A stretch of DNA of 64,000 bases from Comamonas odontotermitis (GTDB taxonomy: Bacteria; Pseudomonadota; Gammaproteobacteria; Burkholderiales; Burkholderiaceae_C). The stretch's first letter is position 1. Each line of letters opens with the position of its first letter. The stretch is from assembly GCF_014207855.1 (NCBI RefSeq), contig NZ_JACHKZ010000011.1, positions 62,001 through 126,000 of the forward strand, written 5' to 3'. Shown one piece after another: positions 47,010 through 55,627 of the stretch. Under the pieces are notes generated by a model. It saw nothing but the letters and a program-made list of their open reading frames with translations. It made no database searches and was not told where the DNA came from. A program made the translations under genes and the position numbers.

Positions 47010-48668
47010 ATGACGAGCATGTACGACACCCGGTTGGAGCGCAATGAGGCCAACCACGCCCCGCTGACCCCCTTGAGCTTTCTTGAGCGCGCGGCCGAGG
47101 TTTACCCCGAGCGGCTGGCCATCATCCATGGCGATCTGCGCCAGACCTGGGGGCAAACCTATGCCCGCTGCCGCCAGTTGGCCAGCAGCTTGCAGCAGCA
47201 TGGCATTGGCAAGAATGACACAGTAGCGGTGATGCTGCCCAATACGCCCCCCATGGTGGAGGCGCATTTTGGCGTGCCGATGGCGGGCGCCGTGCTCAAT
47301 GCTCTCAACACCCGGCTGGATCCTGAAACCATTGCTTTCATGCTGGACCACGGGGAAGCCAAGGCATTGATCGTGGATCCCGAGTTCGCCGGTGTGGTGG
47401 CCAAAGCGCTGCAGTTGCGCCAATCGGCCACGCCGTTGCTGTTGATCGATGTGGAAGACGCCATCTATGGCGAGGCCAGCGAGCGCCTGGGCATCCTCAC
47501 TTACGAACAGTTGCTGGCGCAGGGCCGGGCAGACTTTGAGTGGGTCTTGCCGGGCGATGAGTGGGATGCGATTGCACTGAACTACACCAGCGGCACCACC
47601 GGCAACCCCAAGGGCGTGGTCTACCACCACCGGGGCGCGGCGGTAAACGCCACCAGCAATGTGCTGGAATGGGACATGCCCAAGTTTGCTGTCTATCTGT
47701 GGACCTTGCCCATGTTCCACTGCAATGGCTGGTGTTTTCCATGGACGGTGGCGCTGCGCGCAGGAGTCAACGTTTGCCTGCGCCGGGTCGAGGCGCAGGC
47801 CATCTTCAACGCCATCAAAACCCATGGCGTAACCCACTACTGTGGCGCTCCCATCGTGCACAGCCTGCTCGTCAACGCCCCGGCGGCCATGAAGGAGGGG
47901 ATGCAGAATCTGGCGCAGGGTGGCGTCAAATGCATGGTGGCGGGTGCGGCGCCGCCCGCATCGATGATCGAAGGCATGGAGCAGATGGGCTTTGACCTGA
48001 CCCATGTGTATGGTCTGACCGAGGTTTACGGCCCCGTCACTGTCTGTGCCAAGCAGGAGAGCTGGAATGGGCTGGACGTGGGCGAGCGTGCCCGCCTCAA
48101 TGCGCGCCAGGGCGTGCGCTACCACCTGCAGCGCGCGGCCCGTGTCATCAATGCCGAAACCATGGAGCCTGTGCCGGAAGACGGCGAAACCATGGGCGAG
48201 ATCATGTTGCGCGGCAACATCGCAATGAAGGGCTACCTCAAGAACCCGACCGCCACGGACGAGGCTTTCCGTGGTGGCTGGTTCCACACGGGAGATCTCG
48301 CGGTGCAGTACCCGGATGGCTACATCAAGATCAAGGACCGCAGCAAGGACATCATCATCTCCGGCGGAGAGAACATCTCGTCCATCGAGGTGGAAGACGT
48401 GCTCTACCGCCATCCCGCAGTTCTCGCCGCCGCCGTGGTGGCCAAACCCGATGCCAAATGGGGCGAGACACCCTGCGCCTTTGTCGAGATCAAACCTGGC
48501 GCGGCGGTGACGGCCGAGGACATTGTGGCCCACTGCAAAAAGCATCTGGCAGGGTTCAAGGTGCCTCGCGCTGTAGTGTTTGGCGATCTGCCCAAGACGA
48601 GTACGGGCAAGATCCAGAAGTTCGAGCTGCGCAAGCTGGCCGGGTCTGCAGACGCCATTGATGTGTGA
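47010..48668 (+). CDS. Fatty-acyl/aryl-CoA ligase (acyl-CoA synthetase, AlkK/DmdB-like)
   Basis: This 552-residue ANL superfamily enzyme activates a carboxylic acid with ATP and then CoA. Motifs are the AMP-binding P-loop YTSGTTGNPKG (about 192-202), YGLTEVYGP (A5), GWFHTGDLAV, YIKIKDRSKDIIISGGENIS (A8 hinge) and PKTSTGKIQKFELR with the catalytic Lys (A10). Overall it resembles medium-chain AlkK ligases and the methylmercaptopropionate-CoA ligase DmdB, so a short- to medium-chain acid is likely; the exact substrate is inference. CAAGGAGACAC precedes the ATG. It is monocistronic or loosely linked to the cupin gene 160 bases downstream. Confidence 0.94.
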   Translation: MTSMYDTRLERNEANHAPLTPLSFLERAAEVYPERLAIIHGDLRQTWGQTYARCRQLASSLQQHGIGKNDTVAVMLPNTPPMVEAHFGVPMAGAVLNALNTRLDPETIAFMLDHGEAKALIVDPEFAGVVAKALQLRQSATPLLLIDVEDAIYGEASERLGILTYEQLLAQGRADFEWVLPGDEWDAIALNYTSGTTGNPKGVVYHHRGAAVNATSNVLEWDMPKFAVYLWTLPMFHCNGWCFPWTVALRAGVNVCLRRVEAQAIFNAIKTHGVTHYCGAPIVHSLLVNAPAAMKEGMQNLAQGGVKCMVAGAAPPASMIEGMEQMGFDLTHVYGLTEVYGPVTVCAKQESWNGLDVGERARLNARQGVRYHLQRAARVINAETMEPVPEDGETMGEIMLRGNIAMKGYLKNPTATDEAFRGGWFHTGDLAVQYPDGYIKIKDRSKDIIISGGENISSIEVEDVLYRHPAVLAAAVVAKPDAKWGETPCAFVEIKPGAAVTAEDIVAHCKKHLAGFKVPRAVVFGDLPKTSTGKIQKFELRKLAGSADAIDV

Positions 48669-48827
48669 TGCTCGGGCGCCTGACGCTGCCGCCGGGCTGT
48701 ATGACGCGAGGTGTTGGCTGAAAGCTGCGTTGTATTTGCCGCTCGGGTTTGCCGCAATGGCTCTGGTGTGGCCCAGTGCCTAGAGTGGCTTGGTTCATCC
48801 ACATTTCAATCGACAAGGACACAAGCC

Positions 48828-49298
48828 ATGCAACACGCCCCAAGCGCCACCTCTCGCACCGCACCTCGCAGTATATTATGGCTAAGTGCTTCTTTTTTGA
48901 TAGCTACTGGCGCGCTGCTATTGGGCGGAAAAGCCCATTCCGAGGTGTATGCCAAGGAGAGCATGCTCAAGGCGCAGAAGGAAAAGGCGGGTGGTGGCCA
49001 GGGCGTGCTGGTAGGTGAATATGCCTTTACCCGTGACAAGGCCAAAAAGGACGAGGCGATCAAGGAAATCAGCTGGCTGAGCTTGAAGCCGGGCGATTCC
49101 ATCGGTTACCACCCGCACACCACCAACGAGGACACCTACATCATCGTCTCGGGCACTGGCGTCTTCAAAGACAAGGATGGCAAGGATGTGCCGGTGAAGG
49201 CGGGAGACGTGACCATCGTGCGCAAGGGCGAATCGCATGGCTTGACGGCAACAGGCACGGAACCGCTGGTGTTCATTGATGTGATTGCCGAGCAGTGA
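48828..49298 (+). CDS. Exported cupin-domain protein
   Basis: The 156-residue protein has a signal peptide (ILWLSASFLIATGALLLGGK, cleavage near AHS-EV at about 38). A single cupin barrel has the two metal-binding-type motifs GDSIGYHPHTTNEDTYIIVS (motif 1, with His/His/Glu) and VRKGESHGLTATGTEPLVFI (motif 2, with His). Such exported cupins may bind a metal or small ligand; no enzyme can be inferred. AAGGACAC precedes the ATG at 48828. Part of the signal-peptide coding sequence is a reverse copy of the dispersed AGCTAT element (48888-48914). A terminator follows. Confidence 0.87.
   Translation: MQHAPSATSRTAPRSILWLSASFLIATGALLLGGKAHSEVYAKESMLKAQKEKAGGGQGVLVGEYAFTRDKAKKDEAIKEISWLSLKPGDSIGYHPHTTNEDTYIIVSGTGVFKDKDGKDVPVKAGDVTIVRKGESHGLTATGTEPLVFIDVIAEQ
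48888..48914 (-). repeat. Dispersed AGCTAT element inside the cupin signal-peptide region
   Basis: On the minus strand this 27-mer reads AGCGC-CAGT-AGCTATC-A6-GAAGC, the best match in the window to the element also seen at 15102, 18609, 57019 and 61240. It encodes residues of the signal-peptide hydrophobic core on the plus strand. Confidence 0.7.
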
Positions 49299-49325
49299 TG
49301 CGCGCATCTGTGCGCATGAAATAAC

Positions 49326-49352
49326 AAAGGAGCCACGCAGGCTCCTTTTTTC
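49326..49352 (+). terminator. Rho-independent terminator of the cupin gene
   Basis: A 9-bp stem AAAGGAGCC (49326-49334) / GGCTCCTTT (49340-49348) with further T residues. Its mirrored A/T flanks could also serve the convergent ggt gene. Confidence 0.88.
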
Positions 49353-49370
49353 ATGCCGGGCGCCGAGGCC

Positions 49371-51281
49371 TTACTGCCCCATCACCACGCCTTCGCGCCG
49401 TGGGTCTGCGCCGCCGAACCACAGCGATTTGCCATGGGCCTCGCCGCGCGAGATCGCTTGCAGGCCGCTGGTCAGGTTCTGCTCCTTGACTTCGGCTCCG
49501 CGCTTGGCGAGGGCTTCTACCGTGGCGGCAGGGAAGCGCTTTTCCTCCAGCACGGTAGGTCCGTTCAAGCTTCCAAAATTAGGCAGGTTGATGGCTTGTT
49601 GTGGCATCAGGCCCCAGTTGAGCATGCCGTACAGCGTTTTGGCGGTGTAGTGGATGATCCAGGCGCCACCAGGGCTGCCGGCGCTCACCACCAGCTTGTC
49701 GGTGGCCTTGTCAAACACCAGCGTGGGTGCCATCGACGAGCGTGGGCGTTTGCCAGGCTCGACCCGGTTGGCGATGAGCTGGCCCTGGGCATCGCGCGGA
49801 GCCAGGCTGAAGTCGGTCAACTCGTTGTTCAGCAGAAATCCGCCGGACAGACCCCGGCCGGTGTTCACCATCTGGCGCGAGCCGAACTGGTCTTCGATAG
49901 TGGTGGTCATGGCAATCGCATTGCCATAGGCATCGACGATGCTGATGTGGCTGGTGCCATATTCCATCTGGTAGGGCTGGGTGGCGTAGGCGATTTTCAC
50001 GGCACCGGGCTGGCCGGGCTGGGCTTGTTTCATGCTTTGCGCACCGATGAGCTTGGCACGCTCAGCCAGGTATTGCGGACGCAGCATGTTGTGCCAGTCG
50101 TTGCCGGGAGCCTGAACGAAAGCAGGATCAGCCACGTACTGGTTGCGGTCGGCAAATGCAAGGCGCGACGCTTCTGCGTACAGGTACAGCCAGTCGGCAG
50201 TAGGCAGGCCATCGGCGCCCAGCGCCATTTGCGGGGCCGGGGTATTGCCCAGTATGCCCAGGATCTGCCCGACTGCAATGGCGCCCGAGCTGGGTGGCGG
50301 GAAGCCGCACACGCGGTAGCTGCGTGCAGCCGCATTGGCTGCAGCTTGCGGGCTGTAGTCGCTGCACAGTGCTTCGCGCTTGACGGGCTGGTAAGCGGCC
50401 AGATCGGCTGCTGTCATCTTGCCGGGGTTGGTGGCATGGCCTTGCACCTTGCGCACAATCGCTTCTGCCACCGGGCCTTCCAGCAGCGCCTTGGAGCCAT
50501 TCTTGGCGATGTCTTTCAGGATTGCCGCGTATTCCGGGTTTTTCAGCACATGGCCCACGGGCCAGGGCTTGCCGTTGGCATCGAGAAAATAGCTGCTGGC
50601 GACTGTATCCTGGCCCAGAAACTTTTCCTGTGCCGTGAGCGTGTTCAGGCGAGGGCTGACCTTGAAGCCGTCGCTCGCCAGCTTGATGGCGGGCTCAAAC
50701 AAGGTGGCCCAGGGGAGCTTGCCGTGCTCCTTGTGGGCCAGCTCCAGCATGCGGATGGCGCCAGGCACGCCCACCGAGCGGCCGCCCACCACGGCATCGT
50801 GGAAGACCATGGGCTTGCCGTCCTTCATGAACAGGTTTTCATCGGCGGCCATGGGGGCGACTTCGCGGCCGTCATAGGCCTCTACCTTACTGCCCTGGGC
50901 ATGCAGCAGGAAGGCTCCGCCGCCGATGCCGCTGGACTGCGGCTCAACCAGGCCGAGCACCAGTTGTACGGCAATGGCTGCATCAATGGCGCTGCCGCCG
51001 GCCTTGAGCACCTGAAAGCCTGCATCCGTTGCCAGCGGGTTGGCTGCAGCCACTGCGTACTTTTCGTTGGCCCAGCCGGGCTTATCGATCCAGCCGGAGC
51101 TGCCTTCGGGCTGGTCGGCCACGGCAGGTGGGGTGTAGTGGAGCGATGGCGCGCTGGTGCAGGCGGCCAACAGGGCCGCCGCCGCCAGTGTGCTGATCTG
51201 CAAGGCATGGCGCGCGCCGCGCGTGAGCGGTTGGCGGGCCTTGTTTCTGGCTTCGAGATTCAGGGAAGTCTGGTGTGCCAT
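49371..51281 (-). CDS. ggt: Gamma-glutamyltranspeptidase, predicted lipoprotein
   Basis: This 636-residue autoprocessing enzyme cleaves gamma-glutamyl bonds such as in glutathione. Signal sequence ISTLAAAALLAAC ends in a lipobox with the lipidated Cys at 41, so it is membrane anchored. The catalytic Thr region reads EYGTSHISIVDAYGNAIAMT, in the place of the TTHxSVVD of secreted GGT. The large subunit has GGSAIDAAIAVQLVLGLVEP and SSGIGGGAFLLH. Substrate-loop motifs GRGLSGGFLLNNELTDF, KRPRSSMAPTLVF and SAGSPGGAWII are intact. It starts 122 bases before the PhoD gene ends and may be transcribed with it. Confidence 0.95.
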   Translation of the reverse strand: MAHQTSLNLEARNKARQPLTRGARHALQISTLAAAALLAACTSAPSLHYTPPAVADQPEGSSGWIDKPGWANEKYAVAAANPLATDAGFQVLKAGGSAIDAAIAVQLVLGLVEPQSSGIGGGAFLLHAQGSKVEAYDGREVAPMAADENLFMKDGKPMVFHDAVVGGRSVGVPGAIRMLELAHKEHGKLPWATLFEPAIKLASDGFKVSPRLNTLTAQEKFLGQDTVASSYFLDANGKPWPVGHVLKNPEYAAILKDIAKNGSKALLEGPVAEAIVRKVQGHATNPGKMTAADLAAYQPVKREALCSDYSPQAAANAAARSYRVCGFPPPSSGAIAVGQILGILGNTPAPQMALGADGLPTADWLYLYAEASRLAFADRNQYVADPAFVQAPGNDWHNMLRPQYLAERAKLIGAQSMKQAQPGQPGAVKIAYATQPYQMEYGTSHISIVDAYGNAIAMTTTIEDQFGSRQMVNTGRGLSGGFLLNNELTDFSLAPRDAQGQLIANRVEPGKRPRSSMAPTLVFDKATDKLVVSAGSPGGAWIIHYTAKTLYGMLNWGLMPQQAINLPNFGSLNGPTVLEEKRFPAATVEALAKRGAEVKEQNLTSGLQAISRGEAHGKSLWFGGADPRREGVVMGQ

Positions 51282-51402
51282 GGCGGTATTCCTTCTCTAT
51301 TTCTGTAGTGGGATGCTGCATCGTACCTGCTCTGCCAGATAAGCCATTGAGGGAGTGCACCGACACACGCATCCAGATGTAAATAGGCTCTTGCGCGCTG
51401 CT

Positions 51403-53046
51403 TCAGGCGAGCTGTGGCCCGGCCACGCGGTCTTCCACCACAAAGCGCGCCAGGGTACGGATGCCACTGTCCGCACGCAACGGGTCATCGACGGCGCGCA
51501 GCTGCGTCTTCCACAGGGTAGGTGTAACTTCGCACAGGCCATAGCCGCGCTCGTCGCAGCGGGCAAACAAGATTTGTGGGTTGCGAGCAACGACGGCATC
51601 GACCCGGGCCTGCGTGGTGCCCGAGTGCGATGTGATGGATGTGCCACAGAATTCGCTTGCCACCGCACGGGGTGCGCGGCCCTCGGCTTCGGGGTTGTCG
51701 ATGCGGCAGACATAGTTCTGGTGGATGTCGCCGCCCAGCAGCACGGTGTTGCGCAATGCGGCCTGATCGATGGCGCGGATCAGGCGCTGGCGCGCTGCGG
51801 GGTAACCGTCCCAGCTGTCGGTGCTGGTGCGACCATTGGGATAGTGGCGAGGGGCAAACAGGGTTTGTTGGCAAATCACGCTCCATCGCTTGCTGGATGA
51901 GCGCGAGGCGCTATTGTTCTTGAGATTTTCTGCCAACCAGCGCTCTTGATCCCACCCCAGAAAACTGCGGGCATCGAGGGCCAGATCGGGGCAGTCATCC
52001 GCATGGACGGAGCCGTTGCTTTTATCGCCCGGTGTGCGGCAGGCCTGAATGTCTCGGTACTGGCGCGCATCAAGCACCATCAGTTCAGCGAGGTTGCCCC
52101 AGGCGAACCGGCGGTAGATCTGCGTATTGCGCAGGCTACCGGCTGCACTGGCTTTGGCGGCCACGGCAGCGCGCAGCGGCATGTTTTCGTAGAACGCCTG
52201 ATAGGCAGCCAGGCGCTTGGCGGCAAAGGCGGTAGCGCTGCCCACGCCTTCCAGGCCCACGTAATCGTTTTCCACCTCGTGGTCGTCCCAGGTCATGACC
52301 CAAGGGCAATAGGCGTGCATGGCCTGCAGATCGGGATCGCTTTTGTGCAGCGCGTAGCGGTCACGGTAGTCTTGCAGGCTGCGCGGGTAGGCCAGCGGCT
52401 GCAGGCGCGCCAGCTTGGAGAGCTGTGACTGGGTTTTCGCGTCGCTGGCATCGGCTTTGGGTGATGCGTATTCGTAGATGTAGTCGCCCAAAAAGACCAC
52501 CAGGTCTGGATCGTCTGCCCGCGCATGGCGCCAGGCAGCGTAGTAGCCGTGTTCCCAGCGCTGGCACGAGGCAAACACGAGCCGCATGCGCTGTACGGGC
52601 GCGCCATCGACCGGGGTGGTGCGTGTGCGTCCGGTGGTACTGGTCTGGCCATTGCAGTGAAATCGATAGTGGTACCAGCGGTCAGGTGCCAGGCCGCGCG
52701 CCAGCACATGCACGCTGTGGCCCCAGTCTGTTGTGGCCAGTGCTTCGCCCTTTTGCACGACATGCTGGAACTGCTCGTCGTGGGCAATTTCCCACTGCAC
52801 TGATTGCGGCCCAAGCAAGGGCATGCGCGGGCTGGGCAAGAGCCGCGTCCACAACACTACGCTGTCGCTGGCGGGCTCGCCGCTGGCTATGCCCAGGCCA
52901 AAGAGCTGCTCGCTGACCGGCCAGGCCGCAGTCGCCAGGGCTGCATGGCTGGCCAACGACATGCCGCCGAGGCTTGTGGTTGCAAGCCATTGCAGCCATT
53001 GGCGGCGGGATATATTGGCCGGAATACTGCTTTGCGCTTGATGCAT
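51403..53046 (-). CDS. phoD: Alkaline phosphatase D / phosphodiesterase, Tat-exported
   Basis: The 547-residue PhoD-type metallophosphoesterase has a twin-arginine signal (ISRRQWLQWLATTSLGG, cleavage near SHA-AL). PhoD motifs are VVLWTRLLP, RLVFASCQRWEHGYYAAW, LVVFLGDYIYEYASP, MTWDDHEVENDYVG (metal ligands Asp, Asp, His) and VLLGGDIHQNYVCRI. The enzyme binds Fe3+ and Ca2+ and hydrolyses phosphomono- and diesters in the periplasm. No Pho box is evident upstream; the 245-base spacer to ihfB holds that gene's terminator. The start codon has only a weak Shine-Dalgarno. Confidence 0.95.
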   Translation of the reverse strand: MHQAQSSIPANISRRQWLQWLATTSLGGMSLASHAALATAAWPVSEQLFGLGIASGEPASDSVVLWTRLLPSPRMPLLGPQSVQWEIAHDEQFQHVVQKGEALATTDWGHSVHVLARGLAPDRWYHYRFHCNGQTSTTGRTRTTPVDGAPVQRMRLVFASCQRWEHGYYAAWRHARADDPDLVVFLGDYIYEYASPKADASDAKTQSQLSKLARLQPLAYPRSLQDYRDRYALHKSDPDLQAMHAYCPWVMTWDDHEVENDYVGLEGVGSATAFAAKRLAAYQAFYENMPLRAAVAAKASAAGSLRNTQIYRRFAWGNLAELMVLDARQYRDIQACRTPGDKSNGSVHADDCPDLALDARSFLGWDQERWLAENLKNNSASRSSSKRWSVICQQTLFAPRHYPNGRTSTDSWDGYPAARQRLIRAIDQAALRNTVLLGGDIHQNYVCRIDNPEAEGRAPRAVASEFCGTSITSHSGTTQARVDAVVARNPQILFARCDERGYGLCEVTPTLWKTQLRAVDDPLRADSGIRTLARFVVEDRVAGPQLA

Positions 53047-53211
53047 ATACGTAATTTGCTATGAATTTTGAGTTTTTACAGTATCGGCCGAGCATAGCGC
53101 GTCAACGGCGTGCTGGTTTGTCGCAGTGGTAAAGCAAGGTGGAAAAAACGCCTGAGGGCGCTGATCCCGTTGGGTGCCTTGGGGGACGTTGTTCCGAAGC
53201 AGGCCTGCCAA

Positions 53212-53237
53212 TAAAAAACGCTCCATGAGGAGCGTTG
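53212..53237 (-). terminator. Rho-independent terminator of ihfB
   Basis: A perfect 8-bp stem AACGCTCC (53218-53225) / GGAGCGTT (53230-53237) with a 4-base loop runs into TTTTTTATT on the minus strand, 54 bases after the ihfB stop. It ends the rpsA-ihfB unit. Confidence 0.88.
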
Positions 53238-53291
53238 TTGATTGTGATCAATGGGCCGATTCAAGCCTGTGATTCGCCACAGGAGGCAGTC

Positions 53292-53630
53292 TTATTCGTC
53301 GTTGTTCTGCAATTGCGCCTGCGGGTTGGCGGCCGATGCCAGGATGTTGGCAGGGTCGTCCACGGCCTCGCGCAAGGCCTTGCCTGGCTTGAAATGCGTG
53401 ACGCGCTTGGCAGGCACCTGCACGGCTTCGCCGCTGCGGGGGTTGCGGCCCAGGCGTGGCTGGCGGTGGGTGATGGTGAAACTGCCAAAACCACGGATCT
53501 CGATGCGCTGGCCGCGCACGAGGGAATCTTCGACGGCCTCGAGAATCGTTTTGACAGCCTGCTCTGCATCCCGCTGGGTCAGCTGGTGAAAACGTTCGGC
53601 AAGCTCTTCAATCAGATCGGATCGGGTCAT
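53292..53630 (-). CDS. ihfB: Integration host factor subunit beta
   Basis: The 112-residue DNA-bending protein dimerises with IhfA. It starts [20 protein letters not shown] and has [20 protein letters not shown] and [20 protein letters not shown], with the Pro of the intercalating beta arm (NPRSG). A C-terminal tail of about 15 residues ([12 protein letters not shown]) extends past E. coli IhfB. The start at 53630 is the family start; the upstream frame is rejected. It lies directly after rpsA, the conserved order. Confidence 0.97.
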   Translation of the reverse strand: MTRSDLIEELAERFHQLTQRDAEQAVKTILEAVEDSLVRGQRIEIRGFGSFTITHRQPRLGRNPRSGEAVQVPAKRVTHFKPGKALREAVDDPANILASAANPQAQLQNNDE

Positions 53631-53755
53631 ACGAATGGGAATCTTCAGTAATCTATATAGGCAAAACGTAGATGGGCGCACTGGGCGCCCACCTTGAATG
53701 CTGGCTACCGACTATACCAAGCTGTGCAAGGTATGTCGGCAGCAGGGGCCGTCAA

Positions 53756-55438
53756 TTACTTGTCGGCGTCCAGCTTGGCGCGCAGCAGAGCGCCCAGGCT
53801 GGTGGTACCAGCATTTTCCTTGGACGATTGCTGCGACAGCGAAGCCATGGCTTCTTGCTGCTCAGCGTGGTCCTTCTGCTTGATCGACAGGGAGATGCTG
53901 CGGCTCTTGCGATCCACATTGGTCACCACGGCGGTCACGTCGTCGCCTTCCTTGAGCACCGAGCGAGCGTCTTCCACGCGGTCTTGGGAGATTTCCGAAG
54001 CACGCAGGTAGCCGACGATGTCGTCGCCCAGGTCGATTTCAGCGCCCTTGGCGTCCACAGACTTGACCTTGCCGGTCACGATCTGGCCCTTGTCGTTCAC
54101 GGTAGCGAACGTGGTGAAGGCGTCGCTGTCGAGCTGCTTGATGCCCAGCGAGATACGCTCACGGTCCACATCCACGGCCAGCACGATGGCTTCCACTTCC
54201 TGGCCCTTCTTGTAGTTACGAACGGCGGCTTCGCCAGCTTCGTTCCACGACAGGTCAGACAGGTGCACCAGGCCGTCGATGCCCGAGGCCAGGCCCACGA
54301 ACACGCCGAAGTCGGTGATCGACTTGATCGGGCCCTTCACGCGGTCACCGCGCTTGGTGTTCTGAGCAAATTCTTGCCATGGGTTGGCCTTGCATTGCTT
54401 CATGCCCAGGGAGATGCGACGCTTGTCTTCGTCGATTTCCAGAACCATGACTTCGACTTCGTCGCCCAGAGACACGAGCTTGGAAGGAGCAACGTTCTTG
54501 TTGGTCCAGTCCATTTCGGAAACGTGCACCAAACCTTCGATGCCTGGTTCCAGTTCCACGAACGCGCCGTAGTCGGCAATGTTGGTGACCTTGCCGAACA
54601 GACGGGTGCCCGATGGGTAGCGGCGCGACACGCCCAGCCATGGATCGTCGCCCATTTGCTTCAGACCCAGGGACACGCGGTTCTTCTCGGTGTCGAACTT
54701 CAGGATCTTGGCGGTGATTTCCTGGCCAGCAGTCACCACTTCGGATGGGTGACGCACGCGGCGCCATGCCATGTCGGTGATGTGCAGCAGGCCGTCGATG
54801 CCGCCCAGATCCACGAACGCACCGTATTCGGTGATGTTCTTGACCACGCCCTGAACGATGGAGCCTTCCTTCAAGGTTTCCATCAACTTGGCGCGCTCTT
54901 CGCCCATCGAGGCTTCCACCACGGCGCGGCGGCTCAGCACCACGTTGTTGCGCTTGCGGTCGAGCTTGATGACCTTGAATTCCAGGGTCTTGTTTTCGTA
55001 AGGGGTCAGGTCCTTGATAGGACGGGTGTCGATCAGCGAACCGGGCAGGAATGCGCGGATGCCGTTGACCAGAACGGTCAGACCGCCCTTGACCTTGCCG
55101 GAGGTGGTGCCGGTCACGAATTCGCCCGATTCCAGGGCCTTTTCCAGCGACAGCCACGAGGCCAGACGCTTGGCGGTATCGCGCGACAGGATGGTGTCGC
55201 CGTAGCCGTTTTCGATGGAGCCGATGGCCACGGACACGAAGTCACCCACTTGGACTTCGATTTCGCCCTGGTCGTTCTTGAATTCGTCGATAGGCACATA
55301 GGCTTCCGACTTCAAGCCGGCGTTCACCACGACGAAGTTGTGCTCAACGCGCACGACTTCAGCGGTGATGACTTCGCCAGGACGCATTTCGGTGCGTGTC
55401 AACGACTCTTCAAAAAGGGCGGCAAAAGATTCAGACAT
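53756..55438 (-). CDS. rpsA: 30S ribosomal protein S1
   Basis: This 560-residue protein has six S1/OB-fold repeats that bind mRNA and bring it to the 30S subunit. Clear repeat signatures are [60 protein letters not shown] and the divergent first two repeats that bind protein S2. The length is close to E. coli S1 (557). AAGGAAACAC precedes the ATG. It lies between aroA-cmk and ihfB with 189 bases upstream that may contain a promoter; S1 usually represses its own translation through its leader. Confidence 0.98.
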   Translation of the reverse strand: MSESFAALFEESLTRTEMRPGEVITAEVVRVEHNFVVVNAGLKSEAYVPIDEFKNDQGEIEVQVGDFVSVAIGSIENGYGDTILSRDTAKRLASWLSLEKALESGEFVTGTTSGKVKGGLTVLVNGIRAFLPGSLIDTRPIKDLTPYENKTLEFKVIKLDRKRNNVVLSRRAVVEASMGEERAKLMETLKEGSIVQGVVKNITEYGAFVDLGGIDGLLHITDMAWRRVRHPSEVVTAGQEITAKILKFDTEKNRVSLGLKQMGDDPWLGVSRRYPSGTRLFGKVTNIADYGAFVELEPGIEGLVHVSEMDWTNKNVAPSKLVSLGDEVEVMVLEIDEDKRRISLGMKQCKANPWQEFAQNTKRGDRVKGPIKSITDFGVFVGLASGIDGLVHLSDLSWNEAGEAAVRNYKKGQEVEAIVLAVDVDRERISLGIKQLDSDAFTTFATVNDKGQIVTGKVKSVDAKGAEIDLGDDIVGYLRASEISQDRVEDARSVLKEGDDVTAVVTNVDRKSRSISLSIKQKDHAEQQEAMASLSQQSSKENAGTTSLGALLRAKLDADK

Positions 55439-55627
55439 GTGTTTCCTTAGACATAGTCAGGTTTCCGTTAGCACTATTGCTATCGTTTTTAAGGCTGGCT
55501 ATGCAGGTTGCGGAGGTTCCGCGGGTTAAAGTTAAACAACCCGGCAACCCATGGTGGTATGGAACGCACCAGTGGAAGGCGGCCGGGGCCTTGCAAACCG
55601 TCTACATCAGGGCAAAAGCCACACTGT

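Noticed and set aside
49353-51308. A 651-codon plus-strand frame opposite ggt
   Set aside because: Shadow; the minus strand carries all GGT motifs and a lipobox.
53672-55450. A 592-codon plus-strand frame opposite rpsA
   Set aside because: Shadow of the repeated S1 domains, which also makes it look falsely repetitive.
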